From NCBI RefSeq assembly GCF_003595175.1, contig NZ_CP032419.1:4402001-4466000 (forward strand): DNA of 64,000 nucleotides. Reading direction: 5' to 3'. Position 1 is the first letter of the stretch. The number at the start of each line of letters is the position of its first letter. The stretch comes from Pseudomonas cavernae. GTDB lineage: Bacteria; Pseudomonadota; Gammaproteobacteria; Pseudomonadales; Pseudomonadaceae. A program made the translations under genes and the position numbers. This document shows, one piece after another, positions 33,570 to 41,976 of the stretch. Under the pieces are notes generated by a model that saw only the letters and a program-made list of their open reading frames with translations, did not search any database and was not told where the DNA came from.

Positions 33570-33653
33570 CGGATTTCAGGGGCAAGGCGGAAACGGGTGA
33601 TAAAGCGCAGTTTACGAATGTAAATGAGCATTTTGAGCCCGCTTCCAACGCAG
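33570..33653 (-). repeat. Dispersed ~90-bp repeat, copy B (degenerate)
   Basis: The minus strand reads CTGCGTT..., AATGCTCATTTACA, TCGTAAACT, CGCTT, GTTT, GCCTTG in the same order and spacing as the element at 63889-63980. It forms the whole leader between the upstream acyl-CoA dehydrogenase stop and the Shine-Dalgarno of the next gene. Confidence 0.75.
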
Positions 33654-33685
33654 CCCGTGCAAGCGCAACAGCGATGAAACCGCTT

Positions 33686-34969
33686 TCACAACTGCAAGCC
33701 GCCGGCCATCAGGGCCACGGCGCGTAGATCGCGATACCAGCGCTCGGCCGGATGCTCCTGGGTGAAGCCGTGGCCACCGAGCAGCTGCACCGCGTCGGTG
33801 CCGATCTGCATGGCCTTCTCGGCGCACAACAGCTGTGCAAGGTAGGCCTCGCGATGGAACGGCAGCCCTTGCTCGGCGCGCGCGCAGGCGCGCCAGACCA
33901 GCAGACGCATGGCGTCCACCTCGATGCCGATGTCGGCGATGGTGAACGCCACGCCCTGGCGGTGACTGATCGGCTCGCCAAACGCTAGCCGCTCGTTGCA
34001 GTAGCCGACCACATAGTCCAGCGCCGCCTGCGCGGTGCCCACCGCCAGGGCGCACCAGGCCAGGGTGGCGTGGCCGAGGAAGCTCTGGTAGTCGAAATGC
34101 GCCGCGGCCAGACGCTGCTCGGCGGCGACCTTGACGCCCTTGAACCGGATTCGCGCGGTGCCGCCGGCCTTCAGGCCCATGGCCGGCTCGGCCTGGCGGC
34201 TGACGCCCTTGGCATCGGCGGCGACGACGAACAATGCAGGCCCCTCGGCGGTATGCGCGGCGACGATCAGCTGGCTGGCCTCCAGGCCACGCAGCACCAG
34301 GCATTTCTCGCCGTTCAGCAGGTAATGCCGGCCCTTGCGCACGGCCTGAGTCTTCAGCTTGAGCGGATCGAACAACGGCCTCGGCTCGTTGACCGCAATC
34401 GCCATCAGCGGCGCCGCATTCGCGGCCACGAAGGCCGGCAGCCAGCGCGCCTGCTGCTCGGGCGAGCTCCAGCGGCGCAGGCAGTTGGCCGCCGACAGCG
34501 GCACCAACAGCGCTGCGGCCAGGGATAGATCGCCCGTCCCCAAGGCCTCGGCGATCAGTGCATTGCTGACCGTGGTGCGCGCGCCAGCCAGGCCGCCGTG
34601 CGCCTCGCCGACCCCATAGTGGCTCAGGCCCAGTGCCTGCGCCTGGTTGAGCAGCTCGGTGGGAACCGCCCCGCTGGCATCGGCGGCGTGCGCGGCCGGG
34701 CGCAGCACCTCGGCGGCGAAGCCTTCGAGCATCGCCACCAGCATCTGCTGCTCGTCATTCAGGGACAGATCGAACAGCCCATCCGCATCGACCGGGCGCG
34801 GCATGCGGGCCGTCTTCGCCACTCGCTCGGCGGCCAGGCGGAAACCGGCGCGGCTGCCGCTGTAGATGAGCTTCTCGAAGGGTTTGCGCAGCCTCAGGCG
34901 ATCCGGCCAGTCGGCCTGGGCAATACGATTGAGCACGGCCAGGGCGTGGCCTCGTACATCGGCACTCAT
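33686..34969 (-). CDS. Acyl-CoA dehydrogenase-like protein
   Basis: A 427-residue protein of the acyl-CoA dehydrogenase fold. It has LSLNDEQQMLVAMLEGFAAEVLRPAA near residue 65, a helical N-terminal domain, and a C-terminal VQLLGGHGFTQEHPAERWYRDLRA, the usual final signature. The classic TEP-GSD loop reads VNEPRPLFDP, which is unusual and may mean altered substrate or activity. The ATG 34967-34969 is preceded at 11 bases by GGAG. It lies upstream of and co-directional with the other dehydrogenase gene (PAO1 PA4995/PA4994 arrangement). Confidence 0.88.
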   Translation of the reverse strand: MSADVRGHALAVLNRIAQADWPDRLRLRKPFEKLIYSGSRAGFRLAAERVAKTARMPRPVDADGLFDLSLNDEQQMLVAMLEGFAAEVLRPAAHAADASGAVPTELLNQAQALGLSHYGVGEAHGGLAGARTTVSNALIAEALGTGDLSLAAALLVPLSAANCLRRWSSPEQQARWLPAFVAANAAPLMAIAVNEPRPLFDPLKLKTQAVRKGRHYLLNGEKCLVLRGLEASQLIVAAHTAEGPALFVVAADAKGVSRQAEPAMGLKAGGTARIRFKGVKVAAEQRLAAAHFDYQSFLGHATLAWCALAVGTAQAALDYVVGYCNERLAFGEPISHRQGVAFTIADIGIEVDAMRLLVWRACARAEQGLPFHREAYLAQLLCAEKAMQIGTDAVQLLGGHGFTQEHPAERWYRDLRAVALMAGGLQL

Positions 34970-35085
34970 GGGCAACTCGCTCCACATGGGATGAAGATGC
35001 CCAGAGCATGCGCGCGACAGTCAGCAGCGGCTATGACCGCCCCGCCGCGGGAGACTGGCAGGTCAGCCAGTCCGTCAGCTCCGTC

Positions 35086-35733
35086 TCAAAGCAACGAGCG
35101 GTCCCAGCGAATCCCTTGTTTGACGATCCGTGCCGGTACCCCGGCGACCACGCAGTTGCCCACATCGAAGGCGCTGCTGACCACAGAGCAAGCTCCCACC
35201 ACCGACTCGGGCTGCAGTACCGTGCCCTTGAGAACCTGGACATCACGGCCGATCCACACCCGATCGGCAATCCGCACATCACGAGAAGGATTGATGCGTG
35301 CACCCGTTTCCAGATCGAGGATCGAATGCTTGTCGCCAGTGCGGATGAGGATTTCGGTGGACAGCATGCAATCCCGCCCGATATCGATACTGGCCGCCTC
35401 ATCGACCAGCAAATAGGCCCCCTCGACCGTGGTGTCCGCACCGATGCGGATATGCTGACCGCGGGTGTTGCGCAGATAGATCTTGCCGGAACCGAAGCGC
35501 ACCCGCGGTCCGATCTCAATCAGGTTGTCCTCACCATCCAGACGGATCTCGCAGTGACTGAGCTCGCTGTCCTCGCCAACCAGCAGCCGGTTGTTACGCC
35601 CGCCCAGCTTGATGGTGATCTTCTTCATGCGCCGGCGGGCACTGAGGGGTAACTGCAAGGTGTTGCCCGGCGTGAGTCTTAAGCGGTTCTTGTAAACAAG
35701 GTTGCGCAGCAATAGAGACAGTCGTTGCAGCAT
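35086..35733 (-). CDS. Hexapeptide-repeat acyltransferase
   Basis: A 215-residue left-handed beta-helix protein. Hexapeptide-type turns run from about residue 75 to 200 (IRIGADTTVEGAYLL, IDIGRDCMLSTEILI, RIADRVWIGRDVQVLKG), ending VVAGVPARIVKQG as in O-acetyltransferases. The likely acceptor is a surface sugar, given the adjacent hldE and LPS genes. The ATG lies 7 bases after the hldE stop, so it should be cotranscribed. I do not recall a counterpart at this place in PAO1, which suggests an accessory insertion. GC appears somewhat lower than neighbours. Confidence 0.85.
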   Translation of the reverse strand: MLQRLSLLLRNLVYKNRLRLTPGNTLQLPLSARRRMKKITIKLGGRNNRLLVGEDSELSHCEIRLDGEDNLIEIGPRVRFGSGKIYLRNTRGQHIRIGADTTVEGAYLLVDEAASIDIGRDCMLSTEILIRTGDKHSILDLETGARINPSRDVRIADRVWIGRDVQVLKGTVLQPESVVGACSVVSSAFDVGNCVVAGVPARIVKQGIRWDRSLL

Positions 35734-35740
35734 GGCGCCC

Positions 35741-37165
35741 TCAGGAGCGATCCAAGATTTTATTGACGATGGCCGTGGTCGAACTGTTCTCCACCAGGCC
35801 CAGCACTTTCACCGTGCCGCCATAGGATCTGACCAGTTCGGCGCCAACCACCTGGTCGATGCCGTAGTCGCCGCCCTTGACCAGTACATCCGGCTTGACC
35901 TGGGCCAGCAGGTCCTCGGGGGTGTCCTCGCTGAAGCTCACCACCCAGTCCACCGCCTCCAGGCCGGCGAGCACGGCCATGCGCCGATCCACCGAGTTGA
36001 TCGGCCGGCCCGGGCCCTTGAGGCGGCTGACCGAGGCATCGTCGTTGACCGCCAGAACCAGGCGGTCGCCCTGGGCGCGGGCCTGCTCCAGATAGGTGAC
36101 ATGTCCGGCATGCAGGATATCGAAGCAGCCGTTGGTGAAGACGATCTTCTCGCCATGGGCACGGGCGTCTTCGATGCTGGTCAGCAGTTGTTCGAGGCTG
36201 AGCACGCCGCGCTCCGAACCTTCCTCACGCTGCACCGCGCGGCGCAGCTCCGGCGCGCTGATCGCCGCGGTACCGAGCTTGCCGACCACGATGCCGGCGG
36301 CCAGGTTGGCCAGCGCCACCGCCTGTGGCAGCTCCTCGCCGGCGGCCAGGGCGGCGGCCAGGGTGGAGATCACCGTGTCGCCGGCGCCGGTGACGTCGAA
36401 CACCTCGCGGGCCCGCGCCGGCAGGTGCAGGGCCGGCTGATCCGGACGCAGCAGGGTCATGCCATGCTCGCCGCGGGTCACCAGCAGCGCGCCAAGCTCC
36501 AGCTCGCGCATCAGCTGGGCGCCCTTGGCCACCAGTTCGCTCTCGTCGGCGCAGCCGCCGACTATGGTCTCGAATTCGTGCAGATTGGGCGTGATCAGGC
36601 TGGCGCCGCGGTAGATGCTGAAGTCCCTGCCCTTGGGATCGGCCAGCACCGGCACGCCACGGGCGCGAGCGATCTGGATCAGCGCCTGATGGTTCTTTAG
36701 CGCACCCTTGCCGTAGTCGGACAGCACCAGCACCTTGACCCCGCCCAGCAGCGCCTCGACGTCCTGCGCCAAGGCCGTCGCGTCGGTGGCGAACGGCTCT
36801 TCGAAGTCCATCCGCAGCAGTTGCTGATGGCGGCTCATGACCCGCAGCTTGACGATGGTCGGCTGCTGCGCCAGGCGCTGGAAACGGGTTTGCACCCCGG
36901 CGCCGGCCAGGCTGTCGGCCAGGCTGTCGGCGGCCTCGTCCTGGCCGGTCACACCGATCAGCGCCGCCGGCGCGCCGAGGGCGGCGATGTTCAGCGCCAC
37001 GTTGGCGGCGCCGCCGGGGCGATCCTCGATCTGATCGACGCGCACCACCGGCACCGGCGCCTCCGGGGAAATCCGCGAGGTGCTGCCGTGCCAGTAACGA
37101 TCGAGCATGACATCACCGACCACCAGCACGGGGGCCTGATCGAAACGGGGCATGGCTAACTTCAT
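35741..37165 (-). CDS. hldE: Bifunctional heptose 7-phosphate kinase / heptose 1-phosphate adenylyltransferase
   Basis: A 474-residue fusion. The N-terminal PfkB-type kinase (about 1-320) carries RPGGAANVALNIAALGA near residue 50 and DVTGAGDTV near 265. The C-terminal nucleotidyltransferase (about 340-474) carries TNGCFDILHAGHVTYL. It makes ADP-heptose precursor for inner core LPS from D-glycero-D-manno-heptose 7-phosphate. Its products are used by waaC and waaF about 14 kb away. msbA ends 36 bases upstream in the same orientation. Confidence 0.96.
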   Translation of the reverse strand: MKLAMPRFDQAPVLVVGDVMLDRYWHGSTSRISPEAPVPVVRVDQIEDRPGGAANVALNIAALGAPAALIGVTGQDEAADSLADSLAGAGVQTRFQRLAQQPTIVKLRVMSRHQQLLRMDFEEPFATDATALAQDVEALLGGVKVLVLSDYGKGALKNHQALIQIARARGVPVLADPKGRDFSIYRGASLITPNLHEFETIVGGCADESELVAKGAQLMRELELGALLVTRGEHGMTLLRPDQPALHLPARAREVFDVTGAGDTVISTLAAALAAGEELPQAVALANLAAGIVVGKLGTAAISAPELRRAVQREEGSERGVLSLEQLLTSIEDARAHGEKIVFTNGCFDILHAGHVTYLEQARAQGDRLVLAVNDDASVSRLKGPGRPINSVDRRMAVLAGLEAVDWVVSFSEDTPEDLLAQVKPDVLVKGGDYGIDQVVGAELVRSYGGTVKVLGLVENSSTTAIVNKILDRS

Positions 37166-37201
37166 GGCAACTCCGGGCCGTGGATAAGGGGGGTAATTTT
37201 A

Positions 37202-39010
37202 TCAGGCGATATCCGCGGGCGCGCCTTCTTCCAGGCCCATGGCGTGCAAGCGCGCATAGTAGCCCTTGAGTGCCAGCAACTCGGCGTGGGTACCGCGCTC
37301 GACGATACGGCCCTGATCCATCACCAGGATCAGGTCGGCCTTCTCGATGGTCGACAGGCGATGGGCGATCACCAGCGTCGTGCGCCCTTGCATGACGCGA
37401 TCCAGTGCGGCCTGGATATGCCGCTCGGACTCGGTATCCAGGGCCGAAGTGGCCTCATCCAATACCAGCAGCGGGGCATTCTTGAGCAGGGCGCGGGCGA
37501 TCGCCAGGCGCTGGCGCTGGCCGCCGGACAGCAGCACGCCGTTCTCGCCCACCTCGGTGTCGAAGCCGTGCGCCAGCTTGTCGATGAATTCCTTGGCGTA
37601 GGCCGCCTCGGCCGCCCGCTCGATGTCCGCCCGCGGTGCGTCGGCCAAGTCGCCGTAGGCGATGTTGTTGGCGACGCTGTCGCTGAACAGGGTCACCTGC
37701 TGGGTGACCAGGGCGATGTGCCGGCGCAGGTTGCGCAGGCGGTACTGCTCTACATCGACGCCATCGAGCAGGATCTGCCCTTGCTCGTGGTGATAGAAGC
37801 GCGGGATCAGGTTGGCCAGGGTCGACTTGCCGCTGCCGGAACGGCCGACCAGGGCGATCATCTGCCCGGGTTCGGCGGTGAAACTGAGGTCGTCCAGCAC
37901 GCGCTTGTCGGTGCCGGGATACTGGAAGCTCAGGTTGCGCACTTCCAGGCGGCCGCTGACGCGCTCGCGCTCCACAGTGCCATCGTCGCGCTCCGCCACT
38001 TCATCCAACTGCTCGAAAATGCTCTCGGCACCGGCCACGCCGCGCTGCACCGTCGAACTGACTTCCGACAGCTGGCGGATCGGCTTGGGCAACAGGCCGG
38101 CGATGGTGATATAGGCGACCAGATCGCCCGGCGAGGCATCGCCGCGCAACCAGAGCACGAGGAACATCAGCACCGCCATGGCGCTGAAGATCACCAGCTG
38201 CAGCATCGGGGTGTAGACCGCACTGGTCTTGGTCATGCGCAGCTGCTTGTCGGTGTTGCTCTGGCTGGCAGCGAGGAAGCGCTGCTGCTCGTAGGGTTCG
38301 CCGCCGAAGCTGCGCACCACCCGGTAGCCCTGGATGGTTTCCGAGGCGACATGGGTGACATCGCCCATGGCCACCTGGATCTTCTTGCTCTGCTTGCGGA
38401 ACTTGCGGCTGGCGCTACCGACCATCAGCGCGATCAGCGGCAGGATGGCGAGCATCACCAGGGTCAGCTTCCAGTTCATCCATAACAGGGTGACGAACAG
38501 GAAAATCACCGTCATGCCCTCGCGGATCACCACCTTGATCGCATCGGTGGCAGCCCCGGTGACCATGGTGACGTTGAAGGTGATGCGCGAGATCAGGTGG
38601 CCGGAGTTGTGGCTGTCGAAATAGCGGTTGGGCAACACCAGCAGGTTGTTGAACAAGGCCACCCGCAGGTCATGCACCAGCCCCAGGGAAACCTTGGCCA
38701 GGAAGTAGTTGCCCAGAAAGGACCCCAGTCCTTGCCAGAGGGCAATCAGCACAATCAGCAAGGGTACCGCCTGCAACAATTTCAGGTCGCGCAGGTAGGG
38801 GATCTGCGGGAAGAGCACGGCGTCGGGATTGGTCAGGCCATCGACGAAGTACTTGAGCATGCCGCCCAGCATCGGCTGGGTGGAGGCGAAGATGATGAAA
38901 CCGAGAATACTGACCAGGAACAGGCCCGCATAAGGCTTCACATAACCCAGCAAGCGGAAATAAATTTTCAGACTGGAAGGCCGCGAGGCACTCAGATGCT
39001 GATCGCTCAT
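37202..39010 (-). CDS. msbA: Lipid A export ABC transporter MsbA
   Basis: A 602-residue half-transporter. Its six-helix membrane domain (about 30-325) is followed by an ATPase domain with Walker A GRSGSGKST, signature LSGGQRQR and Walker B LLVLDEATSALD. It flips core-lipid A across the inner membrane. The ATG at 39008-39010 is preceded by a four-codon mini-frame ATGAGCGCATGA whose stop overlaps the start. Divergent from the waaL-like gene across 99 bp. Confidence 0.95.
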   Translation of the reverse strand: MSDQHLSASRPSSLKIYFRLLGYVKPYAGLFLVSILGFIIFASTQPMLGGMLKYFVDGLTNPDAVLFPQIPYLRDLKLLQAVPLLIVLIALWQGLGSFLGNYFLAKVSLGLVHDLRVALFNNLLVLPNRYFDSHNSGHLISRITFNVTMVTGAATDAIKVVIREGMTVIFLFVTLLWMNWKLTLVMLAILPLIALMVGSASRKFRKQSKKIQVAMGDVTHVASETIQGYRVVRSFGGEPYEQQRFLAASQSNTDKQLRMTKTSAVYTPMLQLVIFSAMAVLMFLVLWLRGDASPGDLVAYITIAGLLPKPIRQLSEVSSTVQRGVAGAESIFEQLDEVAERDDGTVERERVSGRLEVRNLSFQYPGTDKRVLDDLSFTAEPGQMIALVGRSGSGKSTLANLIPRFYHHEQGQILLDGVDVEQYRLRNLRRHIALVTQQVTLFSDSVANNIAYGDLADAPRADIERAAEAAYAKEFIDKLAHGFDTEVGENGVLLSGGQRQRLAIARALLKNAPLLVLDEATSALDTESERHIQAALDRVMQGRTTLVIAHRLSTIEKADLILVMDQGRIVERGTHAELLALKGYYARLHAMGLEEGAPADIA

Positions 39011-39109
39011 GCGCTCATGCTTTGACGTAGAAAAGGGCGACCAGCTTAGCACAGCGGCGGCTGCCACTTCCCGGCGGATGCTTTAAGATGCCGGCGTCCC
39101 TGGCCACAT

Positions 39110-40315
39110 ATGCAGAACTCTCGCGTGCCTCTCTCCGCCTCGCCACCGTTTTCCCGTCTCCAACTGAATCAATTCATAGCACGGCGCTGGCTGCCTCTCG
39201 GCTACCTTGTCCTGCTCAGCGGATTGTTCTGGGTAGGCGAGCGCAACCACTACTCCAAGCTCTACTATCTCCTGATGGCCTTTCCCGCCTTGCTCGGCCT
39301 GATCGCCCAGCCCCGAGCGCTGCTGCAGTTGCTGCGCACCCCCATCGCATTGGCCTTCCTCGCCTTCGCCGCCTGGCTACTGCTCAGTCTGAGCTGGACC
39401 AGCAGCACAGAGAATCTCGCCTCGCTGGCCAAACGTCCGCTCTATGTGTTCATGTTGTTCACCAGTTGCACCCTGATGGTGCTGCACGACGAGCGCATGT
39501 TGCCGCGCCTGCTTCGGCTAGGCGCAGGACTGGCCCTGGTAGCCGCCCTCGTGATCCAGTCACTGCATTTCCTCACCCCGCCGCCGGATGGCCGCTTGAT
39601 CGGCACCGGCGGACTGATCAATCCGCTGCTGACCTCCCACGTTCTCGGCTTCTTCTGCATCTATTGGCTCGCCGCCTGGGCCACGGAAGGGAAATCCCTG
39701 CGCGTCTATGGCCTCCTCGGCGCAGCCGTGCTGCTAGGCGCCGTCCTCGCCACCGGCTCACGCACCCCCTTGATGGCCATTGGTCTGGCCAGCCTCTGGC
39801 TAGCCCTGATGGCACCGCAGCGGCGCACGCTTTACTTGATCGGCGGCCTGAGCATTGCGGGCCTCCTATTGGCGTTTTGCTTTCCCGATCTGCTCCTAGC
39901 CCGCGGACTCTCTTATCGCCCACAACTCTGGACCGCAGCCTTTGAACAGCATCAAACGCAGCCATGGCTGGGACTTGGCTACGATGCCCCTCTGCAGCTC
40001 TGGATCGAGAGTTTCACCTACCCTTTCGCCGACCCCCATAACACTGGGCTGGCCGTAGCATTAGAACTGGGCCTGATAGGTTTGCTGCTCTGGCTGGTGC
40101 TGTACGGATTGACGCTGGCTACCTGCGTCCGCCATCGCACAGATCGGCGCTTCCAACTCGCCTCGACCTTGGTGATCTACGGCTTGGCGGCGGGCATGAC
40201 CGAAGGCAGCAGTTTCCTCTCCCGCCCCAACGAAAGCTGGTTCCTCATCTGGATACCGCTGTCCATGGTGGCCGCCCTCTCTATCAGCCAGCGCCTGCAG
40301 GCAGCCAAACCATGA
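39110..40315 (+). CDS. waaL: WaaL/Wzy-type O-antigen ligase or polymerase
   Basis: A 401-residue integral membrane protein with about ten to twelve helices and the Wzy_C/O-antigen ligase signature ending DPHNTGLAVALELGLIGLLLWL, with the key His near residue 306. WaaL joins O-antigen from undecaprenyl carrier to the core at the periplasmic face. Sequence and GC differ from the surrounding genes, common for ligases. The start ATG 39110 has no clear Shine-Dalgarno. The next gene overlaps by 4 bases. A polymerase role cannot be excluded without alignment. Confidence 0.83.
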   Translation: MQNSRVPLSASPPFSRLQLNQFIARRWLPLGYLVLLSGLFWVGERNHYSKLYYLLMAFPALLGLIAQPRALLQLLRTPIALAFLAFAAWLLLSLSWTSSTENLASLAKRPLYVFMLFTSCTLMVLHDERMLPRLLRLGAGLALVAALVIQSLHFLTPPPDGRLIGTGGLINPLLTSHVLGFFCIYWLAAWATEGKSLRVYGLLGAAVLLGAVLATGSRTPLMAIGLASLWLALMAPQRRTLYLIGGLSIAGLLLAFCFPDLLLARGLSYRPQLWTAAFEQHQTQPWLGLGYDAPLQLWIESFTYPFADPHNTGLAVALELGLIGLLLWLVLYGLTLATCVRHRTDRRFQLASTLVIYGLAAGMTEGSSFLSRPNESWFLIWIPLSMVAALSISQRLQAAKP

Positions 40316-40971
40316 GAACCTTGAGCTTTGGCGAGCTGGAGACCCTGTTGCAGGACGCCCAGGTCATCGAGGAGGATGGCTATGGCCTCAAGGTCGCACG
40401 CCTGGTGGGCGGCGACTTCCTCAAGCTCTACCGGCGCAAACGCTTGCTCTCCTCCGCCCTATGGTCGGCGCCGGCACAACGTTTTGCCGACAATGCTCGG
40501 CTACTGAACCAGCTGGGTATCCCGGCCCCGACCATCGTCGAGACCGTGCTGATCCCCGACCGCAGCCTGAACGGCGTGCGTTATCAGCCGCTTCCTGGGG
40601 AAACCCTGCGTGGCCGCTGGCGGGCTCTGGATGAAAACAGCCGCAGCAGCGAAATCGAGCGTTTCGGCGCCTTTCTGGGGCAACTCCACCAGCTCGGCGT
40701 GTACTTCCGCTCCCTGCATCTGGGCAATGTGCTGTACCTGCCGGACGATAGTTTTGGCCTGATCGACCTCTCGGACATGAAGATCGCCGGCCGACCCTTG
40801 GCGCGCTGGAAGCGCAGGCGCAACCTGCAACATATGTTGCGCTATGCAGAAGACATTACCTGGCTGGCCCGCCTGCACCGCAGCGCTTTGCTGAGTGGTT
40901 ACAACCTAAGCTGCGGCAGCCAGGCCGCCCGGCAACTGGCCAAGGATCTAGAGCGCCTTTACCCCAGCTGA
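40312..40971 (+). CDS. Small kinase-fold protein of the LPS-kinase superfamily
   Basis: A 219-residue protein with kinase-like signs: FLKLYRRKR near residue 37 (nucleotide-binding Lys region), HLGNVLYLPDDSFGLIDLSDMK around 133-157 in place of HxD/N and the DFG-like Asp. A standard HxDxxxxN catalytic loop reads FRSLHLGNVL, so the catalytic Asp looks replaced by Leu/His context. It resembles PAO1 PA4998 (toluene tolerance/kinase family). ATGA overlap with the ligase gene means coupling; it may modify LPS core. Confidence 0.75.
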   Translation: MRTLSFGELETLLQDAQVIEEDGYGLKVARLVGGDFLKLYRRKRLLSSALWSAPAQRFADNARLLNQLGIPAPTIVETVLIPDRSLNGVRYQPLPGETLRGRWRALDENSRSSEIERFGAFLGQLHQLGVYFRSLHLGNVLYLPDDSFGLIDLSDMKIAGRPLARWKRRRNLQHMLRYAEDITWLARLHRSALLSGYNLSCGSQAARQLAKDLERLYPS

Positions 40972-41115
40972 AGATGCTCAATGAGTGCGCCACTACAACG
41001 CCTACGACAACTGCCTGGGCAAAACCACCCAAACCACTAGCCGCGCGGCGAGCCCAGGAAAAGCCCGCTCATGCCTGCTCGCCGGACCTCATGGCCTTCC
41101 TCGACTACGCGCCGG
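40972..41115. other. Gap between convergent LPS blocks, with 19-codon frame
   Basis: No terminator hairpin with a T-run was found. A short frame ATG 40981 to TAG 41040 encodes MSAPLQRLRQLPGQNHPNH and begins 9 bases after the kinase stop. It could be a remnant of a lost gene or chance. Confidence 0.4.
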
Positions 41116-41976
41116 TCAACCCACTAGCAGGCGCCCCAAGGCCCGCAGCGTCTTGCTATCCCAATAACGCAGCGGCAATCGCCCGAGCAGCTCGCGCGCC
41201 AGCGGCTTATCCTCCCGCGCGCACTTGAGCAGCATGGAGTTGATAAAGCGCGCGCAGACCTTGGCATAGGCCGGATGGTCGCTGAACTGGGCGTAGGTGC
41301 TCAGCACATTGTCGATCATGAAGCGGCGGTTTTTGTAGGTATTGCTGCCGTGGACGCGGTATTGGGCCAGCACCTCGGCCAACACATCGATGAAAAACCC
41401 GGCGCGGGTGATCTTCAGTGCGACCAGCAGGTCCTCGAGGCGCACCGAGGGATCGAAGCCACCGACCCGTTCCAGCGCCTCGCGGCGGAACAATAGGGTG
41501 GGCGCCGGCGCCCCCGGCTTGTCGCCCTGAAACACATCCTCGAAGTCCAGGCGCCGAAACGGCCGTTCACGCTCGCGCCTGGCCATGGGCTGACCGTCCG
41601 CGCCGATGGTCTGGATATTGCCGGCACAGATTCCGACCTCCGGCTTGCCCTGCATGTAGGCCACCTGAGTGGCAATGCGCTCGGGCAGCATGATGTCATC
41701 GGAGCCCAAAGGCGCAATCAGGCTGCCACGCGAGCGGGCGATGCAGTCGTTAAGGGTTCGTGCCAACCCCTGGTTGGCCTGCGTGCGGAAATCAAAACCG
41801 TGCTGTTCCTGCAAACGGCGGATGCGCTCGACGCTGTCATCCTTCGAGCCATCGTCCACCACCAGCAGCTCGATATGCGGATAACTCTGCGCCAGCACGC
41901 TGAGGATGCTCGCCTCAATGTAGGGCGCATGGTTGTAGGACGCGATGATCACACTGACCAGCGGCTGCTCACTCAT
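41116..41976 (-). CDS. Glycosyltransferase family 2 (probable outer-core sugar transferase)
   Basis: A 286-residue GT-A enzyme. It starts MSEQPLVSVIIASYNHAPYI and has the VVDDGSKDDS motif near residue 36 and the metal-binding region APLGSDDIMLPERI near 88. This resembles WapR-type rhamnosyltransferases of Pseudomonas core assembly, but acceptor and sugar are inferred only. The ATG overlaps the upstream GT4 gene by 8 bases. It is the last gene of the long waa operon, ending against the plus-strand kinase gene. Confidence 0.85.
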   Translation of the reverse strand: MSEQPLVSVIIASYNHAPYIEASILSVLAQSYPHIELLVVDDGSKDDSVERIRRLQEQHGFDFRTQANQGLARTLNDCIARSRGSLIAPLGSDDIMLPERIATQVAYMQGKPEVGICAGNIQTIGADGQPMARRERERPFRRLDFEDVFQGDKPGAPAPTLLFRREALERVGGFDPSVRLEDLLVALKITRAGFFIDVLAEVLAQYRVHGSNTYKNRRFMIDNVLSTYAQFSDHPAYAKVCARFINSMLLKCAREDKPLARELLGRLPLRYWDSKTLRALGRLLVG

